Shown: piece by piece, positions 43,899 to 52,531 of the stretch
Position numbering within the stretch: position 1 is the stretch's first letter
Layout of the letters: every line of letters begins with the position of its first letter
Source: Eubacterium sp.
Lineage (GTDB): Bacteria; Bacillota; Clostridia; Peptostreptococcales; Anaerovoracaceae
Direction: 5' to 3'
Assembly: GCA_017533915.1 (NCBI GenBank)
Contig: JAFWHX010000005.1
Location: 1 to 64,000 of the forward strand
Length of the DNA: 64,000 nt
Notes under the pieces: model-generated
Database searches by the model: none
The model's input: only the letters and a program-made list of their open reading frames with translations
Told to the model about the DNA's origin: nothing
Translations under genes and position numbers: made by a program

Positions 43899-44831
43899 AT
43901 GTTACATGAAGTAAGCTTCAAATCTTTTAATGAAAGGGACATGGTACAGGGCTGGGTATATGTTCCGGCGTGCGAGCCTAAAGGGATAATCCAGCTGGTA
44001 CATGGCTTCGGCGAGCATTCCAGACGTTATCTTCACATGATCGTCGCGTTCATGGACGCAGGATATATCGTAGCGGCGGACGATCACGTCGGCCACGGCA
44101 AGACTGCTGTCGTGAACGACTCGTGGGGAGACTGGGGCGATAAAGGCGCTCACACCATGATGGAGGACGAATACCAGCTCACAAAGATCGTCAAGGAAAT
44201 GTATCCGGGGCTTCCTTATTTCATTTACGGGCACAGCATGGGATCGTTCATCGTGAGAGATTACATCGCGAAATACGGTGATGAGCTGAAAGGCGCGACG
44301 ATCTGCGGAACCTGCGGCGTTATGCCGACTCTCGCAGACAGCAAAGCCGCGATCAAAGCCGCTGTCGACGCCGGGAAGGGCGATGATTCAGATCCGAATT
44401 TCACAGCAATGCTCTTTGGCTTCATGTTTGCCAGGATAGAGGAGCCTGTGAAGCTTGGAAATGAATGGATCTGCCACAGCAAATGGGTGCAGGAAGACCA
44501 CGCGGCTGACCCGTTCGATGCTTTTACAAAGCCGACAAACAACCGCGCGATGCTCTATCTTTGCGAGATGATGGAGTGCGTTCAGGGCGAGGAATGGGCG
44601 AACAAAGTCCCTGCCTCTCTTCCAATTTATAACATTGGCGGCGACGAGGATCCTGTAGGAAGCTGGGGAGTAGGCGTATATGAGACATCCAACCTGCTCG
44701 CTTCGACCGGCCACAAAGTAAAGACGAAGCTCTATCCGGGCTACCGCCACGAGATCCACAATTACGACGACATCAAAGCCGACGTCGAAAAGGGCATCAT
44801 CGACTTCTACAACAGCTGCATTGAGAAATAG
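43899..44831 (+). CDS. Alpha/beta hydrolase, monoacylglycerol lipase-like
   Basis: The 310-residue protein has the serine hydrolase fold of the Hydrolase_4 family. Seen are VHGFGEHSRRY (oxyanion region), the nucleophile elbow GHSMGS, an acid residue in GGDEDPVG and the late histidine in YRHEIHNY. Such enzymes act on monoacylglycerols, lysophospholipids or small esters; the substrate is unknown. CAAGGAGG precedes the start. The gene's last 37 bases, with the stop, are repeated three times behind it. Confidence 0.9.
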   Translation: MLHEVSFKSFNERDMVQGWVYVPACEPKGIIQLVHGFGEHSRRYLHMIVAFMDAGYIVAADDHVGHGKTAVVNDSWGDWGDKGAHTMMEDEYQLTKIVKEMYPGLPYFIYGHSMGSFIVRDYIAKYGDELKGATICGTCGVMPTLADSKAAIKAAVDAGKGDDSDPNFTAMLFGFMFARIEEPVKLGNEWICHSKWVQEDHAADPFDAFTKPTNNRAMLYLCEMMECVQGEEWANKVPASLPIYNIGGDEDPVGSWGVGVYETSNLLASTGHKVKTKLYPGYRHEIHNYDDIKADVEKGIIDFYNSCIEK

Positions 44832-44944
44832 GGTCATCGACTTCTATAATAGTTGCATTGAGAAGTAGGATCGTCGACTTTTACAACAGCTGCCTCGAGA
44901 AGTAGGGTCGTCGACTTTTACAGCAACTTTCTCGAGAGGCAGCG
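44797..44944. repeat. 37-bp tandem array that starts inside the hydrolase gene
   Basis: Four copies start at 44797, 44834, 44871 and 44908. The first is the 3' end of the coding sequence with its stop (TCATCGACTTCTACAACAGC... GAGAAATAGGG). Later copies drift (TCGTCGACTTTTAC) but keep TAG at the same place in copies 2 and 3. Confidence 0.9.
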
Positions 44945-44972
44945 TCAGACGGATCTGGCAAGACATCAAAAA

Positions 44973-45005
44973 CTCCCTGCCGCATGATACGGCGGGGAGC
45001 TTTTT
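44973..45005 (+). terminator. Terminator of the hydrolase gene
   Basis: CTCCCTGCCG pairs with CGGCGGGGAG (one T-G wobble) around a 7-base loop; CTTTTT follows. Confidence 0.8.
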
Positions 45006-45006
45006 G

Positions 45007-45178
45007 TGGCTTATGACAAAACGTGTTAGTTAAAACATCTCTTTGTGGCCGAAGAATCAAGGACTCACAATTTCGGCCACGATTTCCGTCAAAACCTTTC
45101 GCGCAGGCCACATAACTGCATCAATCCTCTAATAATCTGGCCTGGGATGACGACCAACACGTTTTGTCTTATAAGCCA
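45007..45178. mobile_element. MITE-like element with 22-24 bp inverted termini
   Basis: TGGCTTATGACAAAACGTGTTA (45007-45028) is matched in inverted orientation by CAACACGTTTTGTCTTATAAGCCA (45155-45178), with a 2-base indel. Inside, GTGGCCGAA/TTCGGCCAC forms a second hairpin near 45046-45084. The 172-bp non-coding unit has no transposase. Flanking target duplications were not evident, so this stays tentative. Confidence 0.4.
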
Positions 45179-45222
45179 TTTTTGCAGCTCCGGTGTGAGA
45201 TTGGTGCGCTGGTCGCTCTCTG

Positions 45223-46404
45223 CTACCCAAGGACGAAGTTAAAGTATGCGTCCATATCTTTTTTGTCTTTGAATTTTGCCATGTACACGTACCTGCCCAT
45301 GGACGGCCAGTCGATCGGTGGCATCTCTTCCTGAATGACGATGTCGTCGCCGTATCGGTCCATGATCTCTTCGTGGCTGTGCGTGAAAGCGTGCCCGTCT
45401 TTCCGGGCTGCATACGCGCAGTAATATTTCTCGCCGGATCCGGCTGCCAGTCTTTTGTCGCTGGTCACCATCTCGGCATATATCCTGAAGACGTCCACCG
45501 ACTGCGCGATGTTCATCATGTCGGGGTCGTGGCCGCCCGCAGGCCTCATGTTCACTTCCATAAGAGCAAAATCTCCTGCTTCTCCGATGCCGTCATAGCT
45601 TTTTTTCAGCTGAATGAACTCGAAATGAACAAAGCGGCGGTCAGCACCGAAGGCTTTGACAGCTTTGCGGCCGAGTAGCCGCAGCTTCTCGGGCATTTCC
45701 GGGCTGGTATAGTAATGGATGTCTTCGTCGTTGTTTACGGAGTCTATCACAGGAGGATATGTGCACATCGATTCAAAAAGCGGCTCGCATTTTGAATCGA
45801 TAACGGCGTCGTAAGTACAGATGTCGCCTTCAAGGAATTCTTCCATAACATATGGTTCTTCCGGAAGGTCGTTGTAGAAGTCGATCAGTTCATCTTCGGT
45901 TTTGATCTTCATGGCGCCGTTCGCGCCGACTCCGGTATCAGGCTTCACGATCACAGGATATCCCACTTCAGCCGTGAAGGCTTTGCCCGCGGAGAGATCG
46001 GATACGAGGTGCTGTCTCGCGGTCGGGATGCCTGCCGAAATGAATACGCGCTTCATCTCAGATTTTTTGACCAGCTCGCTGATCTTGTCGTCGCGCGTAC
46101 CGACACCGATGTTGAAATCAGTGCGGAGCCTGGCATCGGTCTGGAGCCAGTATTCGTTCATGGATTCGAGCCAGTCGATACGGCCGTATTTGTGGATGAA
46201 GAAAGCACACGCGCGGTATACTTTATCGTAGTCTTCGAGAGAATCAACATAATAGTATTCAGTAAGAGCATTCTTCAGCTCGCTGTCCAGCTCGTCGTAC
46301 GGATAGTCGCCTATCCCGAGGACGTTAACGCCGACGTCGCTCAGCCGCTCGCAGAAATACGTATATGTTATAGGATAAGCCGGCGATATAAAGACAAAAT
46401 TCAT
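45223..46404 (-). CDS. ATP-grasp family ligase
   Basis: The 393 residues have an N-terminal Rossmann-like pre-ATP-grasp region and an ATP-grasp core: the phosphate-binding loop VIVKPDTGVGANGAMKI, the hinge EEPYVMEEFLEGD, and metal ligands in FIQLK and LMEVNMRPAGGHDPDM. ATP-grasp enzymes join a carboxylate to an amine or thiol through an acyl phosphate. The match to the (R-P-G-G) end resembles carboxylate-amine ligases of the carbamoyl-phosphate synthase/biotin carboxylase type. Product is unknown. The start lacks an obvious ribosome binding site; GGGAGGA lies 40 bases further upstream. Confidence 0.85.
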   Translation of the reverse strand: MNFVFISPAYPITYTYFCERLSDVGVNVLGIGDYPYDELDSELKNALTEYYYVDSLEDYDKVYRACAFFIHKYGRIDWLESMNEYWLQTDARLRTDFNIGVGTRDDKISELVKKSEMKRVFISAGIPTARQHLVSDLSAGKAFTAEVGYPVIVKPDTGVGANGAMKIKTEDELIDFYNDLPEEPYVMEEFLEGDICTYDAVIDSKCEPLFESMCTYPPVIDSVNNDEDIHYYTSPEMPEKLRLLGRKAVKAFGADRRFVHFEFIQLKKSYDGIGEAGDFALMEVNMRPAGGHDPDMMNIAQSVDVFRIYAEMVTSDKRLAAGSGEKYYCAYAARKDGHAFTHSHEEIMDRYGDDIVIQEEMPPIDWPSMGRYVYMAKFKDKKDMDAYFNFVLG

Positions 46405-46887
46405 TGCTGTAATATGTGGCCAGGTGCTACGATGACCGGGCCATTTCCTCCCTCTGATATGAATTATACCATGTATATAAAGCTATATTCTATAGAGCAG
46501 GCAGTTTCTACGTTTTATAGAGTTTATTTTATAAAGGCAGGCAGCTTTCATGTTTTACAGTATCTACATATGTGCCGGACCCCGTTCACCAAAAAAACAC
46601 TTTACAAATCTGATGTAAATGTGGTATATACTTCTTGGTGGACGGTATTCCCCGAGGGAAACTATACCATCATATGATCAGGAAGAAAAAGGGCCGGACA
46701 GAAACAGGCCTGCATCCCGCAGCCGCATACAGCTGCAGCAGCGTTAAAGCAACAGTTGCAGCAACATTACATCAGCATTACAGCAATTGTAATGATCTGA
46801 GAATGCGAGTGCATTGGGAGCAGGACCACGAGAAGGAGCCGGAGAAGTATTCCGAGATATTATGAACGTCCATCCGCTGGTGAATAT

Positions 46888-47010
46888 GCCGAAGCGGATT
46901 TTTTGGTCCGCGAGGCGAAACAGTGCCGAAGCGGATTTTTTGGTCCGCGAGGCGAAACAGTGCCGAGGCGGATTTTTTAGTCCGCAAGGCAAAACAGTGC
47001 CGAAGCGGAT
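46888..47010. repeat. 37-bp tandem hairpin repeat
   Basis: GCCGAAGCGGATTTTTTGG-type units start at 46888, 46925, 46962 and (partial) 46999, each with GCGGA/TCCGC as a 5-bp hairpin and a T run in the loop, followed by GCGAGGCGAAACAGT. Confidence 0.85.
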
Positions 47011-47013
47011 ATT

Positions 47014-47046
47014 ACCGCTGAAGGCTTTTCTGTCAGCGGTTTTTTG
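47014..47046 (+). terminator. Hairpin terminator after the repeat array
   Basis: ACCGCTGA/TCAGCGGT with an 11-base loop followed by TTTTTG. Confidence 0.7.
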
Positions 47047-47140
47047 ATTGATGCAGAACGCATGACACGGCGGTTTTGATAACAGATCAAATAAGGTTTT
47101 GATCGGACGGCCGAAGCGCATGCACGAAAGGAGCAGTAAG

Positions 47141-47395
47141 ATGACTAGGGAAGAGAAGAATGCTCAGATAAAAAAGGAAGCCAGGGCGACGGCTATACTG
47201 TTCGCGATCTGCTTCCTCTGGCATGTCGGGACGGGGTATCTCCTGTCAGGCCTGGATGTAAAAGTGCTCGGTCTCCCTCTTTGGTGGGTGCTCAGCACGC
47301 CGGGCGTATTCGTTATAGCAGTCGTGGGAGTTGTATACCTCCTGAAGAAGGTCTTCGTGAATTTCAGCCTCGAAGATGAGGAAGAAGACAGATAG
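47141..47395 (+). CDS. YhdT-family small membrane protein
   Basis: The 84 residues show two membrane helices (about 14-32 and 44-65) and the DUF997/YhdT pattern (WHVGTGYLLSG, LPLWWVLSTPGVF). YhdT is regularly encoded just before the sodium/pantothenate symporter PanF, as here, and is believed to be an accessory subunit. ATG 47141 follows AAAGGAG by seven bases. Confidence 0.9.
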   Translation: MTREEKNAQIKKEARATAILFAICFLWHVGTGYLLSGLDVKVLGLPLWWVLSTPGVFVIAVVGVVYLLKKVFVNFSLEDEEEDR

Positions 47396-47534
47396 CGCCG
47401 CGGTGCTGCGGGCAGCGAGCTGGCGGCGCAGACTTGCAGGCAGCTGGCCGGCAAGTGTGGACTGGCAGGCGCGGCTGAACCGGCGGCGCAGCAGAAGACC
47501 AGAAAGATTTTGATGATCTGAAAGGAGATATGAC

Positions 47535-49079
47535 ATGAATGGAAATCAGATAGCGATCCTTGGGATCCTTGTCGGATATATGGCGCTGAACGCCATCATC
47601 GGAGTTTGGATGAGCCATGTCTCGGCGAAAGAAAACGCCGCGAGCGGATTCATTCAGAACTATTTTGTGGGCGGACGCACGATGGGCGGCGTAGTGCTCG
47701 CAATGACACTTATTGCAACTTATACGAGTGCAAGCTCGTTTCTCGGAGGCCCGGGCCTTGCGGCAAGCTGGGGACTCACACAGTCGTGGGTCGCGGTGAT
47801 CCAGATCGGCACGGCGTTCCTTACGCTTGGCGTGATCGGAAAGAAGCTCGGCATCATCTCGAGGCGCATCAAAGCCGTCACGATCTCGGACTATCTCAAG
47901 GCGAGATATAAATCACCGGCAGTCGTCATCCTCTGCAGCATCATGCTCGTGGTGTTCTTCATCACGCAGATGATCGCGCAGTTCAAGGGCGGCGCGACTT
48001 TGATCCAGACAGTTACAGGGCTTCCGTATATGACTGCTTTGATACTGTTCTCAGCGATAGTCATCATATATACTTCGTTCGGAGGGTTCAAAGCGGTAGT
48101 CATCACTGACACGATCCAGGGCTTCATCATGGCGTGCGGGACTTTCCTGCTGCTCTTCTTCGTGATCCGCGCAGGCGGCGGCATGGAGAGCATAATCGAA
48201 TTCAATAACGCGAACAACCCGGGCTGGGATCTCATCGGAAAAGGTGAGTTCGGCGCCGGCATAGCGTCGCTCCAGCCGGGATACCTGATCTCTTTCTGGG
48301 TCCTCGTAGGAGTAGGCGTGCTCGGTCTTCCGCAGACAGCTGTCAGGAGCATGGGCTTTAAGGACACTGAGTCTCTGCACAAAGCCATGATCTGGGGTAC
48401 TGTGGTAGTCGGCATCCTCATGATCGGAATGCATTTCGCGGGAGCGATGGCTTTTCCGCTGGTAGGTGAAGAGCAGCTCGCGAACACCGATTCGATCATT
48501 CCGTACGTGGTCAGCAAATACATGCCTGTATGGGCAGCCGGCCTGTTCCTTGCGGCGCCTCTTGCTGCTGTGATGTCAACGGTCGATTCGCTTCTGATCC
48601 TGGCGTCAGCAACGATCCTGAAAGACCTGTACGTTACATATATTGCAAAGAAGAATGTGGCTAACATCGTCGAAGCTGACGAGTCTGAAGACGAGACTGT
48701 AAGCGACAGCACAGAGAAGAAGCTCAAGTACTGGACATTCGCGCTCACGATCGTGCTCGGCCTTATCGTATTCATGCTCGCGATGAATCCGCCTTCGATC
48801 CTGGTATGGATCAACCTGTTCGCGATGGGCGGACTCGAGGCGACATTCTTCTGGCCTCTGATCGGCGGACTGTACTGGAAGCGCGGAAACGCGGCGGCGT
48901 GCATCGCATCGATCATCTGCGGCGTAGGCACATTCGTGTTCTTCAACCAGGTGAAGATCGCTCCATTCGGGATCCACGAGATCGTGCTCGGCCTCATCGC
49001 CGGCGGTATCGCATACTTCGCGGTCGGCATGATGAACAAAACCCCGTTGGACCAGGATGTGCTCGAGAACTGTTTCTAG
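47535..49079 (+). CDS. panF: Sodium/pantothenate symporter
   Basis: PanF brings in pantothenate, the precursor of coenzyme A, with sodium. The 514-residue protein has the sodium:solute symporter fold with about 13 membrane segments and the characteristic early region TLIATYTSASSFLGGPGLAA and LGVGTP-like IGKKLGIISRRIKAVTISDYLKAR loop. It starts 139 bases after its partner YhdT with AAAGGAG. An ECF energy module is also encoded in this window, but no link between the two uptake systems can be read from sequence. Confidence 0.9.
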   Translation: MNGNQIAILGILVGYMALNAIIGVWMSHVSAKENAASGFIQNYFVGGRTMGGVVLAMTLIATYTSASSFLGGPGLAASWGLTQSWVAVIQIGTAFLTLGVIGKKLGIISRRIKAVTISDYLKARYKSPAVVILCSIMLVVFFITQMIAQFKGGATLIQTVTGLPYMTALILFSAIVIIYTSFGGFKAVVITDTIQGFIMACGTFLLLFFVIRAGGGMESIIEFNNANNPGWDLIGKGEFGAGIASLQPGYLISFWVLVGVGVLGLPQTAVRSMGFKDTESLHKAMIWGTVVVGILMIGMHFAGAMAFPLVGEEQLANTDSIIPYVVSKYMPVWAAGLFLAAPLAAVMSTVDSLLILASATILKDLYVTYIAKKNVANIVEADESEDETVSDSTEKKLKYWTFALTIVLGLIVFMLAMNPPSILVWINLFAMGGLEATFFWPLIGGLYWKRGNAAACIASIICGVGTFVFFNQVKIAPFGIHEIVLGLIAGGIAYFAVGMMNKTPLDQDVLENCF

Positions 49080-49096
49080 CATAAATGATATATAAA

Positions 49097-49150
49097 TGCA
49101 GTCAGTGTGACCGGAGCCTGCAGTTCGGGTACCGCTGACTGCATTCGTTT
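49097..49150 (+). terminator. Terminator of panF
   Basis: TGCAGTCAG (49097-49105) pairs perfectly with CTGACTGCA (49135-49143) across a loop that can itself fold; TTCGTTTTTA follows. Confidence 0.75.
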
Positions 49151-49181
49151 TTATCTCAATTAATGATAGTAGGTAGAGATC

Positions 49182-50300
49182 ATGAATAAATACAAAGAAG
49201 TTTTTGATCCGGAAGTGTACGAGTTCTATAAGCCTGCTCTTGAAGGACCGGGTTTCGATGCTCCTTTTACCGTGGATGACATCGAATGGCTAAGGGAGGA
49301 TGAGGTGAAGAGACACGCCGCGCACACCGATCCATACGAAGTATTTGAGACTTTCGACAAGTTTATTCAGCGCCCGGCAGGCGAGGAAGGAAATGAGGAA
49401 AGTGGCGATGCTGACCCGCTCATGGTCAGGGTGTACATACCGAAAAGTGTACACGATATGACACTGGCCAGAAAGGCCGCAGCATCCGGGAAGACAAATG
49501 CTGCAGGACAGTGCGGTGTGGCGGCCGCAAAGACTGACGCCGCGGACAAGTGCGCCGAGGCCGCCGGGAAGATCTCTGCAGGAGCGCCGGTACTGCTGTA
49601 TTTCCACGGCGGCGGCTACGTTATGGGGTGTGTGGATGATCACGACCCGCTATGTGGTAAGCTCGCCGACGCGTGTGAAGCCGTCGTGATCTCGGTCGAG
49701 TACAGGCTCGCGCCGGAGCATCCTTTCCCTGCGTGCATCGACGACGCAGTTCTTGCTGCTGACTGGGCGTATAAGAATGCGCGGAAATTCGGAGGAGATC
49801 CTGACAAGCTGATGGCCGGAGGCGATAGCTCAGGCGCGAATATAAGCGCAGTGCTCGCTTTGCTCGGCAAGGCAGGAAAGGCCCCAAAGCTGTCATATCT
49901 TATCCTGTTCTACGGAGTATATGGATGCATAGATCTTGCAGATTCAGAGTCGGCAAAAGAATTCGGACAGGGAGGTTTTGTTCTTCCGGTCAACGCCATG
50001 AACGAAATGATGAAGATCTACCTTCCTGACGGTGCGGATCCTGAAGATATCAGGGTAGCTCCGGGGCTCGCAGAGGATCTGTCCGGAATGCCGCCTGCTG
50101 TCATAGTAAGCGCGGAGTTCGACCCGCTTAGAGACGATGGTGAAGAATTCGCAAGGAGACTTGAGAAAGCCGGTAACGACATTGAGCTCATCAGGATGGA
50201 CGGTATGATGCACGGCTTCATACTGTATTATCAGAGGTTCCACCGCGCAGAGGAGCTGCTGGAAAAGATCGGCGATGGCGTCAAAGCCAGGTTTGCGTGA
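49182..50300 (+). CDS. HSL-family esterase with Ala-rich insertion
   Basis: The 372-residue alpha/beta hydrolase carries the hormone-sensitive-lipase motifs: HGGGYVMG (oxyanion hole), the nucleophile GDSSGAN, an acid in VSAEFDPLRDDG and His in MMHGFI. Between the N-terminal cap and the core (about residues 88-130) lies an Ala/Gly/Lys-rich insert with two similar pieces (GKTNAAGQCGVAAAKTDAAD), absent from usual members. The substrate is a short acyl ester by family; unknown here. The 3' end is imperfectly repeated downstream (50286-50395). Confidence 0.88.
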   Translation: MNKYKEVFDPEVYEFYKPALEGPGFDAPFTVDDIEWLREDEVKRHAAHTDPYEVFETFDKFIQRPAGEEGNEESGDADPLMVRVYIPKSVHDMTLARKAAASGKTNAAGQCGVAAAKTDAADKCAEAAGKISAGAPVLLYFHGGGYVMGCVDDHDPLCGKLADACEAVVISVEYRLAPEHPFPACIDDAVLAADWAYKNARKFGGDPDKLMAGGDSSGANISAVLALLGKAGKAPKLSYLILFYGVYGCIDLADSESAKEFGQGGFVLPVNAMNEMMKIYLPDGADPEDIRVAPGLAEDLSGMPPAVIVSAEFDPLRDDGEEFARRLEKAGNDIELIRMDGMMHGFILYYQRFHRAEELLEKIGDGVKARFA

Positions 50301-50395
50301 ATACAAGTGAGGCCAGGTTCGCCTGAATATAAGCGGCTGTGCAGCTGGATCACATGACCGCGGCTGTGCAGTGGGTTCGCGTGAATACATTGCTT
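50286..50395. repeat. Degenerate copies of the esterase 3' end
   Basis: GCCAGGTTTGCGTGAATACAAG, with the stop TGA, begins at 50286. A second copy (GCCAGGTTCGCCTGAATATAAG) begins at 50312, and a partial third (GGGTTCGCGTGAATACA) at 50373. GCGGCTGTGCAG occurs twice between them. Confidence 0.75.
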
Positions 50396-52281
50396 CAGTT
50401 CCGGTGGGGGATGCAGTCCTTCATCGGGACTGGCTTTGAGAAGAGATATCCCTGAAGATAGTCGCTTCCTGCTTCGCGCATCATGGATGCGATCTCCTCG
50501 TTCTCGATACCTTCAGAGGTAATGGTGAACCCGAGCTTCTTTAGAGTGGAGATAAGAGACGGCAGGAGGATGTCTTTCTTTCTGCAGTAATCCCAGACCA
50601 CTTCCATATCTATTTTGATGTCTGCGAACGGAAGCTCGTTCAGCCTTGAGATATTGGAATATCCTTTTCCGTAGTCATCGAGCGACAGCCTGAATCCGGC
50701 TTTTATCAGCATGTCTATCTGCTGTTTCAGCTCTTCGATGTCCGACGTTGCCTGCTCCGTTATCTCGAGATGGATCTGCTCAGGGTCCACGTCATGCTTT
50801 TTCAGGATCTCAAGGAACTGGCTGCAGAGATTCCTGTTCATGAACTGAACCGGCGAAACATTCACGTTGATCCAGTCCATTCCCCAGTCCTGAGGGTGGT
50901 TCTCGCTGATGAATGCGCAGACCTTGTCAAGCACCTGCAGACCTATATCGTTGATCTGCCCGTTTCTTTCGGCAACAGGAATGAAGAGGTCCGGAGGTAT
51001 TATCTTTCCGTTCCTGCCTGTTATCCTGGATAATGCCTCAGCGTACTTAAGCTTTCTGGTGCTGGCATCAACGACCGGCATCAGATATACGTCGACCGAT
51101 TCAGTTGTGATCGCCTCCTCCAGAGCACGCTTCACGCCTGTAAGCGTTTCAAGCTTGTCGAAGAAGTCTGATTCCAGGATGTCTTCATCGCGGCGTTTTG
51201 ACGAGGAGGCTTCTCTCAGCGCTCCGTGAAGGTAATCTATGATCTTGTCTGTCGTATCAAATCTCTCATCTGGCTTAAGATACACATAGCCCGCCCTGAT
51301 ATAAATGTCGGCGGTGTCGACGATCCAGGGTTCTCTGAAATGTGCCATAAGCTTTTTGTGCAGCTCAGGGACAGCGGCCTCACTGATGCCTGTTACAGCA
51401 AAAGCTCCGTTGCCCAGGTAGAATACACACTGCTTCGGGAATGTCTCAGCCATGTACTGGCAGATCAAAGCGATGCATTTATCCATCTGCACTCCGCCGT
51501 AAAAACTTCGTGTCTCAAAATAATTCTTTACAGTAAAAGCGAAGATGCAGAAATCGTCATCATTCCGCTTCTCATCGATCATCTCGCGAAGCCCTGTAAG
51601 GTTAAAAGCGTTCCCTTCGCTGGCTCTGTAGATCCTCGGATTCTGGAACCCGAGGAACAGAACGAATATAGCCATAAGGCAGAACATATTCATGATGAGG
51701 ACGTTCGGGAAAAGGAACCTCGCGACGTTGCCTGTAAGAAGGATCAGCTGAGCTGCCAGAGCACTTACGAACTGGTTTTTGATCAGCTGGTCACGATGCT
51801 GTACGAGCAGGACGATAGAGTGTAGGATGTAGAAAACAAAACAGACATAGAGCACGTTATACAGCGGGCCTTTTTGGTATCCGTCTGCCTGGATGCTGAA
51901 GACCGCTCCTGTGAAAAAGCTCGACAGTGTGATCAGTTCTGAGATGATGAACACCGACGCGTTGAGGATAACGCCGCCGAAGTTCTTTTTATATGGAATA
52001 TGCAGGATAGAAGCATTGAATTCAAAGAAGCAGTAGACCCTTGCCAGGTATATCACGAAGTAGGCCATATTAAGGCAATACAGAGCAGCCGTGCTGTATG
52101 ACGTATAGTCGGTATCCGCATTGCTAGCTAGAAGATCGCACAGGACAACAAGGCAGTCACTAAGAACCACAGCCTGGAACGCCCTGTTCATTCTGACAGG
52201 AAGTCTCGGCCACGCATAGTAGAAACACTGTATGATCGCAAGGATCAACAGGCTTGGAAGCATAAAACTATAATCCCACAT
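50395..52281 (-). CDS. Membrane EAL-domain c-di-GMP phosphodiesterase
   Basis: The 628-residue protein has six to seven membrane helices (about 1-215), a central region that resembles a degenerate GGDEF domain without the signature, and a C-terminal EAL domain that hydrolyses cyclic di-GMP. Catalytic features are intact: YAEALSR (the EAL motif), the Asn in NVNVSP, Glu in HLEITEQ, LDDYGKGYSN with the Asp pair, Lys in IKIDMEV, and EGIENEE plus QGYLFSKP. It ends 95 bases from the convergent esterase gene. A GGDEF cyclase with a similar membrane part is encoded at 55209. Confidence 0.92.
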   Translation of the reverse strand: MWDYSFMLPSLLILAIIQCFYYAWPRLPVRMNRAFQAVVLSDCLVVLCDLLASNADTDYTSYSTAALYCLNMAYFVIYLARVYCFFEFNASILHIPYKKNFGGVILNASVFIISELITLSSFFTGAVFSIQADGYQKGPLYNVLYVCFVFYILHSIVLLVQHRDQLIKNQFVSALAAQLILLTGNVARFLFPNVLIMNMFCLMAIFVLFLGFQNPRIYRASEGNAFNLTGLREMIDEKRNDDDFCIFAFTVKNYFETRSFYGGVQMDKCIALICQYMAETFPKQCVFYLGNGAFAVTGISEAAVPELHKKLMAHFREPWIVDTADIYIRAGYVYLKPDERFDTTDKIIDYLHGALREASSSKRRDEDILESDFFDKLETLTGVKRALEEAITTESVDVYLMPVVDASTRKLKYAEALSRITGRNGKIIPPDLFIPVAERNGQINDIGLQVLDKVCAFISENHPQDWGMDWINVNVSPVQFMNRNLCSQFLEILKKHDVDPEQIHLEITEQATSDIEELKQQIDMLIKAGFRLSLDDYGKGYSNISRLNELPFADIKIDMEVVWDYCRKKDILLPSLISTLKKLGFTITSEGIENEEIASMMREAGSDYLQGYLFSKPVPMKDCIPHRN

Positions 52282-52531
52282 AAATACGATCCCTGACTGT
52301 ATACATTCTCCTCATATCGAGTATAACATCAGTACCATAGTAAAGCAAAGGAAAGCGGATAAAATGTCAAAACATCCGCCGGATGGATAAAATGTCAAAA
52401 CCATCTGCCTAATGGATAAAATGTCAAATCGCCTGCGGGACGTGCTATACTAAGGTAAAACATATATCGGCAGAAGCGTCGAAGAAGGAGGTAGATCCGG
52501 GCTGGAAAGATCAGGCCGGATAGTATGTAAT
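52282..52531. other. Divergent spacer with a 28-bp repeat
   Basis: GGATAAAATGTCAAA starts at 52357, 52385 and 52414, each followed by a diverged CATCTGCC-like stretch. It lies between the divergent EAL gene and the membrane protein gene, so it may overlap their promoters. Confidence 0.65.

Larger units (their letters stand above)
46405..47140. other. Spacer with repeats and a possible gene remnant
   Basis: No full gene is supported over these 736 bases. TATAGAGCAGGCAG and ATAAAGGCAGGCAG-like words occur twice near 46493-46550. A frame ending at 46865 encodes a plausible tail (HWEQDHEKEPEKYSEIL) but has no credible start and may be a remnant. The hairpin array at 46888-47010 and a terminator close the region. 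Confidence 0.4.

Noticed and set aside
46635-46865. A 76-codon frame upstream of yhdT
   Set aside because: It has no ribosome binding site, its first half is low-complexity (CAG/GCA rich), and only the last 20 residues look protein-like; noted as a possible remnant only.
47891-49039. A 382-codon minus-strand frame within panF
   Set aside because: The sense frame has full symporter features; the antisense frame has none.
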